Shown piece after piece: positions 51,787 to 62,299 of a stretch of 64,000 nucleotides of DNA; position 1 is the stretch's first letter, and the number at the start of each line of letters is the position of its first letter. The notes under the pieces are model-generated. The model saw nothing but the letters and a program-made list of their open reading frames with translations. It was not told the DNA's origin and searched no databases. The stretch covers positions 82,763,130 to 82,827,129 of the forward strand of contig CM059567.1 in the NCBI GenBank assembly GCA_030386875.1, read 5' to 3'. A program made the position numbers and the translations under genes. Origin of the DNA: Morinoia aosen (Eukaryota > Arthropoda > Malacostraca > Amphipoda > Talitridae).

Positions 51787-54700
51787 GGGTCAAATGTCCA
51801 GTCTCCGCGACCATACCGCGCCCTCAATACGCCCATACTGCGACCAACTTTGGTCGGTGAACAGCTTCAAATCAACCTCAACCCAACTCTACATCCAATG
51901 AATCGCTCGCTTCGCAACCTTAATCAACTCCAAATCACGGGTGGCCACCTCTACGCAATCGCTTAAAAAACGCTCCCAGCTGCCAGTGTATGACGTCACG
52001 AGCATATATACATATGGTTGTGACGTCATACACTGGCAGCTGGGAGCGTTTCTTATCCATCGTACAGAGATCACCTGTGATTCTGATTTTGCTAGGGTGA
52101 AGAAGCAACAATATTAACATACCATGCTAACCGCACACCAATATTAAATATCATATACCCTTATTTTGGATATATGAATCAATTGCGCAACCTTATCCAA
52201 TGGGTAGATTTCTGAATGTCAGTCCCCCCCATTTGCAAGAATTTAATTTTTACATTGAAAAGTGCTGTAAAGAGCAATATGTTCATGCAAATATAATTTA
52301 TTGAACGTAAGCAAATAAAGTTTTGTCACTTGCAAATGAGTATTACGGAAGGGTATCATGGGTGCCATGGCCCACTCATTGTGGCTGACTTCCTTAATGA
52401 ATAACTTATGGTTCCAAATTTAATATGGTACCATACATGCCATTCACTAACAGGCACTGCTAGCTTGGATGTATATCTTTCCTTCACAATTCTGTGAAAG
52501 ACATATTAATTATTTTTCATTTTTGTAGTATTTGCGCAGTATTTTAATGAATAAACCGTTTTTTAGCTGTTCTGGACAATAAAAAAGAAAATAGAAGTAC
52601 TGTTAAAAATATAGAGAATAATAGTTGAAAAAACATTAACATCACTTATTATCAACAATTAAGAATACATATGTATAATACATAAAGCTATTATATCAAA
52701 AAAATTGTAAGAATTGAAAAAACTTGTATCAATTAGCTAATGAAATAAGAAAATTAAAGAAATAATATTGATGTTTTCTCAAAATAATGTAATAGTCAGA
52801 ACTCACATATGTGCGCTGAGATCACACTGCATCACTCAAAAAGCTATCACTATTTCAGTTATTTACACACATTGCAAAATTGAAAACTTTCAATAAAATA
52901 CACTTTAAATGAGAAGCCTTCCAAGCAAATACTACTTTTTTTGTCACCCTTGTAAAACTTTTGTCATGTTGAAAAAAAATCGTTTCACAAATATTTTCCA
53001 TGTCTTGCTGGATTAACGATATTTATTACTTCATTTACATCAATAATTGGAAAAAATAAATTCTTCAATGCTTCCCACACTTGCAATTGTACCAATCGTG
53101 TCAGGTCACCATTGTCATCAAAACGTTTAGAACAAGGTTTGTCACGTCTATTATTCATGCCCTTCACTGCTAAGTAACTCGAATATGACGAATGCTTAAT
53201 ATAGATTTCTATGGAACATTAATTCACGAACAACTGAATTATAATGAGTTGTACCACAAATTATGACTACTCTGTGTGTTAGGAGTATGGAGGCTGTTTA
53301 TCTACGCGTAGTTCGGTTAAATTTGAAACGCAGGGAACGTTTTCGTTTCAAAAATGTAGTTGTTCAAAACCTAATGAAACAAAAAAATGGTAACACGTTT
53401 GCTTCAGTTACTTAAATGTATTCAAATTCACATTAACTGCCCTCTTGCTGTTGATAGCTAAGCAATGAATGTCCTAAACATGAAGAGCACAGCAACTAAT
53501 TCACTTCAGACAGTCACAAAATTCAAACTACCGCGATGCACGCCTGACTCATGCTGCACCGTGGCTGCGGCCGAGCTTAACGTATCGCACACAAGACGTC
53601 CGACTCAAGGGCTGCATCCTGCATCAGCAATAGATCGATTTGTCGTTAAAATTACCCCTCAAAAATAGTTTTATATGTGTTTTTGACAAATTAAATAGGT
53701 TTTTCACACAACTGAATTATTTTTGCTGAATAAAACTATAATTTGTGATTTCTTTCAGTTGATTGATGTCAATACCGGATTGTGAAATCAGACTAAACAA
53801 CCACATACGCTACGTTCATCTGAGCAGCAGATACTGTATATGCGTGCTTGAAAAATTGCTCAAAGAATGATGCATGCCAAATGGGTTATATGGTAGGAAT
53901 AGGCCTACTCAATACCATCATTACGAAATTAAGTCATTTCTATCATCTATATAAATGACTTTATAAATAACTTTATACCTTTATATCCTCTTAATTCAAT
54001 GTACATATAGACATTTATTGCTATAGTAACATATGACAAACGATGTTAGCATTTTTTTTTGTAAAAACTAGCCCTTCGAAACTCATTGAACGACTGAAAA
54101 AACTAGAACTGTGAACCTGCGAATACAGTAATTCTGAATATACATATTATTGTAACGTATTCATATTTCTTGATATCTGTCATATATATCTGCACTCATT
54201 AATGACTGAAATAACTATTCATTAACTTAATTGGTACATTTTATGCAAATTACTCCGTTTTCTTGGCGTACGATATCAACCCAATGTTTGGGCAATGATA
54301 ATTTATATTTTTACAAATTTTATTAAATTACGATATTTTAATTCATATGAGATAGTTTCCACTTATGTGAATATCGTACATAGATACATACACTGTTAGT
54401 TCATTATTAGAAATAAAACTATGTACTACATTGTCCCAATTACAAGTTGATATAATAAATAAATATATCTTTTTTTGATATTGTCTTACTATTAGCCTAT
54501 TATTGTAATCCAAGATTCCAATATCAGGCCAATAAATAATTATCCACCCAATATTGACCTAATAATTTCTTGCTACCTGGGTATGTTTATCATTTTAAAT
54601 GAAACGACAAACAGTTGAAGTGTTTAGAATTAATATTTCTCCATGTATTGTTGAACCCCATCATGTATAATCACAGCATGAAATACAGTATTCACCTCCG

Positions 54701-55291
54701 TTACATAAATAATAATTTTATGATATTGTTGAAATGTATTTGGCTACGCCTGTGCATTTATATCCCAACAAGTTAAATATAATTGAAACGTTCCACAATA
54801 CACCTCGGCAATTTGATGCACTTTCACTCGACCATAGAGTTGATCATATTTTAAAGCGGGAAGTAAACTATTGGCATGAGTCATATTTACCGTATTTGGT
54901 TTGGGTGCACATTTAGAACCAGTTGCTGCAGCTACTGACGATCTGCGATAAGGATTAATTTATGCAATTGAGAATTAACCACAAATGCAGAGCAGTAATT
55001 ATTGAATGGGAGAGGGCATGAGAAACAAGTGTCAGAAAAACACGGTATCAGCGATTCTGAGCCAGATGGCCGTCCTTGACCAAGTCAACCTCGAATCGCT
55101 ACTAGATGCCGCGAATTAAAGACGGTGTATGGACGGGAGGCCACGGATGGCAGTGCCAATCATAACATGCTCGTAAATTGGGCGGTGTACCGTTGTTTTA
55201 TCGGTCGAATGGCCGAATGACCAATAAATCGCGGATAATAAGCCCTGTCAACCATATTCCACCGGTGCACCGTCCTCGATTTTCAATAGGG
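51704..55291. mobile_element. 3.6-kb insert with 39-bp terminal inverted repeats
   Basis: The ends, CCCTATTGAAAATCGAGG at 51704 and its complement ending at 55291, form 39-bp inverted repeats with one mismatch. They are followed inward by weakly similar subterminal sequence. The body is AT-rich with no transposase frame longer than about 70 codons. It sits exactly between the capsid part of gag and the nucleocapsid. No perfect target duplication flanks it (ctgtcaag left, aggacaag right, 5 of 8). It fits a large non-autonomous DNA transposon of unassigned superfamily. Confidence 0.65.
51968..52051. repeat. Perfect 32-bp hairpin with CRE-like octamers
   Basis: The arms 51968-51999 and 52020-52051 are exact reverse complements around a 20-nt loop. 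Each arm contains tgacgtca, the cAMP-response/ATF consensus, which is itself a palindrome. It lies inside the 3.6-kb insert. Confidence 0.9.
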
Positions 55292-55574
55292 AGGACAAGG
55301 TGTGTCGGTAACCACTGTGGCTAGGAAACCGACTGATTGGTACAAACCAGGTTCATATCAGACAGCCACCGAGCATTCACTGCGTGACGTAGCTTGTTTT
55401 CGTTGTAATAAGTTAGGACACTACGCAAGAGACTGTAGGTCCAGACGAGACTATTTCAACAGACCAGGTAGACCTGATCGTGTCCGTGCGCGAGGACAGC
55501 ATAAAACTCGTGTACCAGAAAAAGGCCAGGTAGAAACTTACCAAACTAACAGTGGCGATGATTTTTTAGCGTAA
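55292..55574 (+). CDS. gag: Nucleocapsid end of gag, 13-kb element
   Basis: Just inside the right edge of the insert the frame reads VSVTTVARKPTDWYKPGSY, then a single classical knuckle CFRCNKLGHYARDC (C-x2-C-x4-H-x4-C) and an Arg-rich tail. It ends at TAA 55572-55574. There is no good ATG; a frame-closing TAG lies at 55287-55289 inside the insert end, so it must originally have been continuous with the capsid part. The pol frame opens by a -1 shift five codons before its stop. Confidence 0.8.
55562..55568 (+). promoter_or_regulatory. -1 ribosomal frameshift signal, T TTT TTA
   Basis: In the gag frame the codons are gat ttt tta gcg taa, giving the canonical heptamer X XXY YYZ (the same seven bases used by HIV-1). 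Slipping back one base continues as FFSVSCGDD into pol. The gag stop is four bases after the heptamer. A downstream stem was not modelled. Confidence 0.8.
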
Positions 55575-58500
55575 GCTGCGGAGACGATTTCATTTCCGAT
55601 AGAAATAACGTCAATGGTAAAAATGAAATTGAAATAACTAAGTGTGACTCTACGTCAGTAGCTCCCTGTGAACCCGAGGAGAATTCTGGTGCTGAAGATT
55701 CCCTCGTTAAAAATGTCGAGAGAATTGATGTGTTAAACATGTCTGGAGGTTCCCTCGTTAAAAATGTTGAGATGATCGATCCACTAATTAAGTGTCAAAA
55801 TAGATATGAATCGCTGGGAGAGGCGGATTTAAGCGATTTAAATGATTTGAATGCTCATGGCACTGAATTTGAAAGCCATGTGACGGCGAACGTTTGTAAA
55901 TACGAAGAAGATGAAGAAGTTGAAGTTACAGGACAAAATGAATTATTTGTAATACGAAAAAGTCATAAGCCCATGATTGTGCTTAGAAAAGATGCAGACC
56001 TGTGGAATGCATTGATTGATTCAGGATCAGAAAAATGTCTAATCAGCTACCACAGAATTAGTGAGATAAGTAATGACGTGAAGCCAAGTTCTCTGACTAT
56101 AAAAGGCGTTAACGCTAAGAGTAATGTTGAAGGCGAGGTGGAGCTTGTCCTAAAGTTAAAAAACGGTGTAAGTTTAAAGACAAATGCTTTAATAATTAAA
56201 GATGGTATTTACAATTATGACGTCATTATTGGGCGTGATTTATTAGACAAGAACGCCGTTGTAGACTTAAAACAAAGATGTTTAATTATCAAGGACGAGA
56301 AAATTCCCTCTGCAGAGGTAAAACGACGAAAAAAGAGAAAGACAGAGTGTCTCGAGTATTTAATAGAGAATACTGAGTGTCTCATGGCGGACACGATTAC
56401 GTCCAGAGCTAAGAAAAAAGTCCTAAATAAGCTAAGAGAGAAGAGAGAAATTCTCAGGACGTGTAATGCTGCGAGAGTAGGCGAGGAAGTAAAAAGGGAT
56501 GGTAAGAGAGAAAATCAGCCTGTTCGAGGCGCAGTTGCAGTTACCAGTTCCCACACAGGGCCAAGGCCGTTAAGAGTTCATACTCAAAGAGTGGAAATTG
56601 CTCCCAATGTAATTTTGAAACATGTTGGACATGTTGGAAAGTGTAAAAATGGAGAATACATAATAAAGAAAGCAACTTTAAAAGAAGGCATTTGTGTCGC
56701 AGAAGCAATTGTGAGAGTTAATAATAGGAGAAAGATTCCGTTGTTGTTAATTAATAGCTCCGACAGAGCGATTGTTTTACCAGAGAATGCAATTATAAGT
56801 ACTTTAGAAAAAGTGGAGAAGGATCACATTGAATCCGAAGTTTACTTGTCAGATGTACAAGGAGAATTAAAAGGAGGATTGAGTACCTATGTGCAGGCAG
56901 CTAGTGTTGTTCAGGGCAGTCATTTAGATGTCGAGAAGAAAGACACTAATAGTGAATCTGTCGGGATCACAGGAGTTGTCGAAAAAGGGTACGTTTCTGA
57001 TTCCAAAGAAATAGCCCGTGGTCGGCGGAAATTAAATAATGATGATATCAAGTGTAACGATGACGAAATGAAGCCTGAATTGCTGAGTTTGTTGAATGAA
57101 TTCAGAGACGTTATTACTATAGACAATGAATCGATCTCCGCTGCTGCGATTAAACCATACAAAATACGTTTGAAACCTAACGTGGATGTCGTAAATGTCC
57201 CTCCCTATCGTATTGCCCACCGTTACATGGAAGACTTGAAAGTCGTTAACGAAAAAATGTTAGACGACGGAATTATTAGACCATCGATTTCAGCTTATAA
57301 TTCACCGATAATTGTAGTTCATAAGAAAGATGGAACCATACGTCCGGTAGTTGACTTTCGCAAAGTAAATGAGGTAATTTATGAAGAATCATTCCCTCTA
57401 CCGAGAATGGATGAGATTCTCTATAGTCTAAATGGTCAAAAATACTTTTCGAAATTAGATCTTAGGTCGGGATATCATAATATTACACTGACCGATGAGA
57501 GTAAGGAAATAACAGCATTTACCGTTGGTAGCAGAAAATACGAGTTCAATCGTTTACCTTTTGGTGTAAAAACCTCACCTGCATATTTCCAGTCAGTAAT
57601 GACGCAAACGCTATCTCCTGTTCTAGGAAAACTATCTTTCGTCTTTATGGACGACGTACTCATTTTTTCAAAGGAAAAAGATAAGCATCTTGCCGATATA
57701 AAAGTTGTACTTGAACTATTAAGAAACGCTAGATTGTCAATAAAGACGGAAAAGTGCGAATTCTTTAGAGATGAGATTGAATATCTCGGACATTCCATTA
57801 GCGGAATGGGAACCAGAAGCACCGGCACTGACAAAGTGAAGAATTTAGAAATTCCTAAGAATGTGAAACAGTTACAGTCATTTCTAGGACTAGTAAATTT
57901 CTTTCGTAGGTACATAAAAAATTTTGCGAGTATCGCAAGCCCGCTCTATAATCTTCTGAAGAAAAATGTTGAATTCAATTGGTCTAGAGATTGTCAAAAC
58001 GCTTTTGAAAAATTAAAGGATGAACTGTGTGAAAATACAATCTTGAGTCACCCAAACTTCGATCAAAATTTTCATCTGTTTTGTGATGCATCAAACGTCG
58101 GCATAGGAGCTGTTTTACTCCAGTCATCTACTGATAAGGTTCGAAACATGAGACCTGTCGCATTTTTTTCTAAAACGTTGAATTCCACCCACCGACGATA
58201 CTCAACAACAAAAAAAGAAATGTTTGCTATAGTTGAAGCGTTGAAGTACTTTAAGTATCTTGTTTTAGGATATGATCTGGTCATTTACACCGATCATAAG
58301 CCTTTGGTTCCTTAATTTTCAAAGAAATTGCCTGAAGACAACACGCTCGCTAGATGGAGTATTTATGTGCAAGCTTTTGATGCCAAATTAAAGTATTTTT
58401 CTGGGAAAGCGAATAGTGCCGCCGATGCATTAAGTAGATTAAATCATGACAAAAATCCTTTAACAGAAAGAGAACTATTAGAGTGTTCTGAAATAACCCC

Positions 58501-59986
58501 GGATGTAGAGACTTTTCCCGTTGTAACCAGGCTGCAAGCCGCTGCTGCGGGTAACAAATGTAACAAGCCGGTGACTGAGGGAGAGTTCGAGGAGACAATG
58601 CCAGGAAGTGAGGATGGAAGAAACAACAACAGTACTGCTGAACAGCAGACAGCCCCCAGACGTGAACCCAGTGACCATAATAGCAGACAGAGAACGTGCT
58701 TATGCAGACTGGATAACGTTAACAAGACTACAGACCATTCAAGTATTAACGACAACTGGTCGTTAGACGAATTTAAACGTGAACAAGATAGTGATCCTTT
58801 TTGTTCTGAAATAAAGGATGCCCTAGAGAAGGCAACAAAAGTTACTAATACTGACATGAATGAATTTCTGATTATGAATGACATTTTGTATAAAAGACGA
58901 AGAATTGACAACAGACCCAGCACCATTCTGACTATTGTGGTGCCATATACTCTGCTACACAAGACAATTTTATTTATTCACAATTTGTCCCACACAGATT
59001 TGAATCATACCTTGTTTAAGTTTAAATTAAAATATTTTCATTCGTACGAACGGACAATTACACGCAAAATTGTTGAATCTTGTGACATCTGTAAGATTCT
59101 AAAATCACGAATATCGACGCCGATTAAAATTCTAAATGCTCCAATTGGAACACGATGCTTTCAAACGGTCAGCATAGACTTCTACGGTCCATTAACAATG
59201 ACAGACAATGGGAACAAATTTATTCTTGTCGTTATCGACTTGTTCTCGCGTTTTGTTAAATTATATTCGACTAGTGACCGACGTACAGAGACGGTTACAG
59301 ATTGTCTATGGAATTTTTGCTGTTTGTTCGGTACCCCGGACGTATTGTTGTCCGACAATGCTTTAGAGTTTAAATCATCTAATGTGAGAAATTTCACAAA
59401 AGGACTTTCTATCTTAAAAAGGGAAGTTCTGGCTTATTCCCCTTTTTCTAATGGCATTGTTGAGCGATGTAATGGAAAAATTCGACACCTGCTCAAGTTA
59501 TATCTAAATTTTCTTACTCATAATGAGTGGGATAGATTATTGGATATTGTGGAGAATTCGATTAACAATAGCTTTAATGAAACATTAGGCGATACCCCCG
59601 CATACACGGTTTTCGGTAGAGATACGTGTGTGTATATTAGTTCTACTAATTTAGAAGACTTCAATGTTGCGACTACATATGAAGATGTTCAAAAACAAAA
59701 ATTTAAAGAGTCATCTATTGTAGTGAACAAAATTAGAAATGCAATCATTAACGCTACAATCGAAAGAACTACCTATAGAAACGTGAAACGTCGCGATAAA
59801 AATTTAAAAGTGACGGACCGTGTACTAGTGAAAAACCATGCCAAAAAACACAAGCTACAGCTAAATTTCTTAGGTCCCGGTATCATTGAAAGGCTAGGTA
59901 AAAATTATGCAGATATTAAGATCGGTAACAAGATTATCCGATCGAACTTAAACCATGTACTGCCTTTAGATAAGTTAAAAGGGTAA
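55569..59986 (+). pseudogene. pol: Pol of the 13-kb element: protease, RT, RNase H, integrase; one nonsense codon
   Basis: It is open in the -1 frame from the slippery site to 58312 and then to 59986 after one TAA (58313-58315) that follows TDHKPLVP, where related elements have Leu. Protease: ALIDSGSEKCLI (DSG) and VIIGRDLLDK. RT: KLDLRSGYHNI, RLPFGVKTSPAYF and FMDDVLIFS. RNase H: LFCDASNVGIGAVLLQ and YTDHKPL, continuing past the stop with ANSAADALSRL. Integrase: HHCC finger (HNLSH...CDICK) and the triad in SIDFYGPL, LSDNALEF and GIVERCNGKI. All catalytic residues are kept, so the stop is the only visible fatal lesion. Confidence 0.88.
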
Positions 59987-60700
59987 AATTGTCAACATAG
60001 TTTGGAACTGTTCATTTTCATATATTCCGAAATTGCCATTCCATATATGTATTTAAATGGTATTTAGCTTATAAGTGTGTTCTATGAATTTTTAGCTTGT
60101 AAGTGCGTTCTATGAGTTTTTTTCTTAGGACTTTATGTATGTCTTGCGTTAGGAAATATTCTGTTGCGCAAACACCTTGTGACGAGATGTTGAACTTAGG
60201 ATGTTGTCATACTGTTATTGCGACATCAAAGTTGTGTTCATCAAGTCGTAAGCTAGAGTTGATAAACTTGGGTGCAATCGTGGAAATGTCGACACGAGAG
60301 TGCGAGTGCGAAACCCGCGAGACTGCATCGCATCTGCCGCAACTTGTTTGAAAACAATGTCAGGCATTGTAGTTGGAATGAATGTGTCTTAATGAGAAGG
60401 AAGCGTTGCCTTAGTATGAAACGACAATTGTTTACTTTAAACTTGTGGCCATGCTAATCTGCTGTGTCGTTTCCTTTCAGATTCTTTGGGCGACTCCTGA
60501 ATAATTCCAGAACATTACACATTCCGATTTACGATATACACATACACTTTACACCTTCACTTACTACTTGGTTTGCGCACTTATCTAATTTCAATAACAA
60601 TTAATAATCAATAATAACTACTTACTTAATTTCAATAAGCACCTCAAAGACTTAAATCATTTTACTTCCTGCTCTGTTAGTCGCTTTGTGGCCCGCTAAC
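59987..60700 (+). other. Integrase to third-ORF interval
   Basis: About 0.7 kb with no convincing frame; short frames near 60103-60457 have no recognisable content. The main signal is the 3' splice site at 60480. Confidence 0.4.
60461..60480 (+). promoter_or_regulatory. Candidate 3' splice site before the third ORF
   Basis: gctgtgtcgtttcctttcag is a strong polypyrimidine-AG acceptor, 220 bases before the ATG at 60701, placed as expected for an env-like subgenomic mRNA. Confidence 0.5.
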
Positions 60701-61027
60701 ATGGGTAACAAGGTATCCAATATTAACGTAGAAGCCATTCTAACTGCAATTAAAGCCAATAATGGTCAGATATCGGATGAACTCATCCGCCATACAGAGG
60801 AAACGAGAGTCGACCTCATTCCTGATCAATTGAGTGACATACTGTTGCTTATTTACACGTTAATCACGATTATAACTACTGTAATGATTATTTATATTAA
60901 AAGAGATCTTAACAAAGTTATTGGACGACTAAGTGGTGACGACGTAGCTTTGCGTCGAACCGCTTGGAAGGAAATCAGTAATAGTCCTAGGCAAATACTT
61001 GCACTTCCACCTCAGGTTAGCGCATAA
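60701..61027 (+). CDS. Third ORF: small myristoylation-type single-pass membrane protein
   Basis: This 108-residue protein of unknown function lies between integrase and the 3' LTR. I chose the ATG at 60701 over the in-frame GTG at 60686 because it gives MGNKVSN, a textbook N-myristoylation start (Gly2, Ser6). Residues 8-45 are mixed charged and probably helical. Residues about 47-66 (ILLLIYTLITIITTVMIIYI) form one membrane span, directly followed by basic KRDLNK. The tail to residue 108 is soluble. There is no signal peptide, no cysteines and no glycosylation-type ectodomain, so it is not a classical Env. Small acylated one-span proteins with this plan include reovirus FAST proteins and other viral accessory proteins; that comparison is of layout only. 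The frame is clean although pol has a stop. Confidence 0.65.
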   Translation: MGNKVSNINVEAILTAIKANNGQISDELIRHTEETRVDLIPDQLSDILLLIYTLITIITTVMIIYIKRDLNKVIGRLSGDDVALRRTAWKEISNSPRQILALPPQVSA

Positions 61028-61969
61028 CATTACAACGCTAGACTTCTACATTCACATTAACATGACAAAACACACGTGCCTCATGCACAGAGTCCACGTG
61101 CACGTCCCTACAAGATGGATCTTTACACATACAAGATGGAGACGACTGAATATCATATTACGCGTGATATACGAGGAGTAGACACCTTCCATGTCTTAGA
61201 ATATGTCTATTTTATACGGATTATTACTTGTTCTTGGTGTCGTTAATTATAACCCTCGATGTCGTTTTACTCGCCCTATGGAAATGTTTGTGCATGTTCC
61301 CGCGATATAAGGAGACGAATTATTTATATTGCGAATAAAAACCAAATTGCACGCTTGTAGATTGGTTGAATTGAATTAGTTCATTTATTGATTATTCTAT
61401 TTAATTTACTTTCAATATTTATTTAGTTAAATTGAAATAAGTTAATTTGAATCGTAGGACGATTTGAATCGTACGGAAAAACAAATCAACTTTTACCTCG
61501 CCATTTGTAGTAATGTAATGTATTGTTTTGCGTATATAAACTTATATTCTATATCTTTAGATAATATAGATTTATGATGGATTTTTCCTTCTAAATTTTC
61601 ATTTTCATTCAAATTTTTGTTTCTCGATTTGACGGTTGTGTCCAGTTTGTTCAAAAAAAGTGTACCTTATAGAGATGATTTATTATGTACGTGATTTGAT
61701 TTTTGATTTCGATAAGTTAATAAAATTGTGTGGTGTATCCAATATTGAATTTGAATTGAATTAATAAGAATAAGTTGATAAATAATTTGTTTGAAGCTAA
61801 GTGGGAAGAGTGATTAATTAGTTGATTTTGGATAATAAATCAAGTATTGAATTGAAACAAAAATTAATAATGTTTAACGAGATGTAGGATTACCGTTGAA
61901 TTTTGTTGAATTTATGCTTTGCTAAAATTTTTATTGTAATAAAGAATTTTTACGTGGGGGGAACAATTA
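61028..61969 (+). other. 3' non-coding region of the 13-kb element
   Basis: AT-rich, no credible frame. A G-run (gtgggggga) at 61954-61962, eight bases before the LTR, is the best polypurine-tract candidate, though not directly abutting the LTR. Confidence 0.45.
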
Positions 61970-62299
61970 TGTGCGCCCGCCGAGTATATAAATAGAACCG
62001 GCAAGAGACATCGCCGTTCATTAGCGGTGGCCTGCCGTAGAGGTAGCACTTGATAAGAGTCGTCGCTGTTCATTAGCGGAAGCGTGACCGTCGAGGAAGC
62101 ACCTGTATAGATCACAGATGCGTTATAGAAGTAACATCACTTCGTATTAGTCCCTACCGTCCGATCTAACTGATTCTTTGCCAATACCGAATCCTGTGCG
62201 AATTCCTAAGTACCAATAAAGGATAACCACGTTACTGCATAGTCACTCCCGAACCTCATTCGCGTTAGTTTCGACCTGTACATGGAAAGGGACGGAACA
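61970..62299 (+). repeat. 3' LTR of the 13-kb element
   Basis: 330 bp, read side by side with the 5' LTR without finding a difference. It is followed by the TACG duplication. Confidence 0.92.

Larger units (their letters stand above)
49251..62299 (+). mobile_element. 13-kb Ty3/gypsy-type element with a third, membrane-protein ORF
   Basis: Identical-looking 330-bp LTRs (49251-49580 and 61970-62299) with TG...CA ends and the 4-bp duplication TACG (49247-49250 and 62300-62303) define a complete insertion. Order inside: leader, gag, a 3.6-kb insert with 39-bp inverted ends, nucleocapsid, -1 frameshift signal, protease, RT, RNase H, integrase, splice acceptor, small membrane-protein ORF, 3' leader. 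Pol order gives Ty3/gypsy. The extra ORF after integrase recalls errantiviruses, whose env occupies this position. One nonsense codon in pol (58313-58315) would block integrase production. Confidence 0.9.

Noticed and set aside
53465-53668. 67-codon frame in the 3.6-kb insert
   Set aside because: Isolated, short and without transposase features.
60701-61027. Calling the third ORF an envelope gene
   Set aside because: No signal peptide, fusion peptide, cysteines or ectodomain; only the genomic position is env-like.
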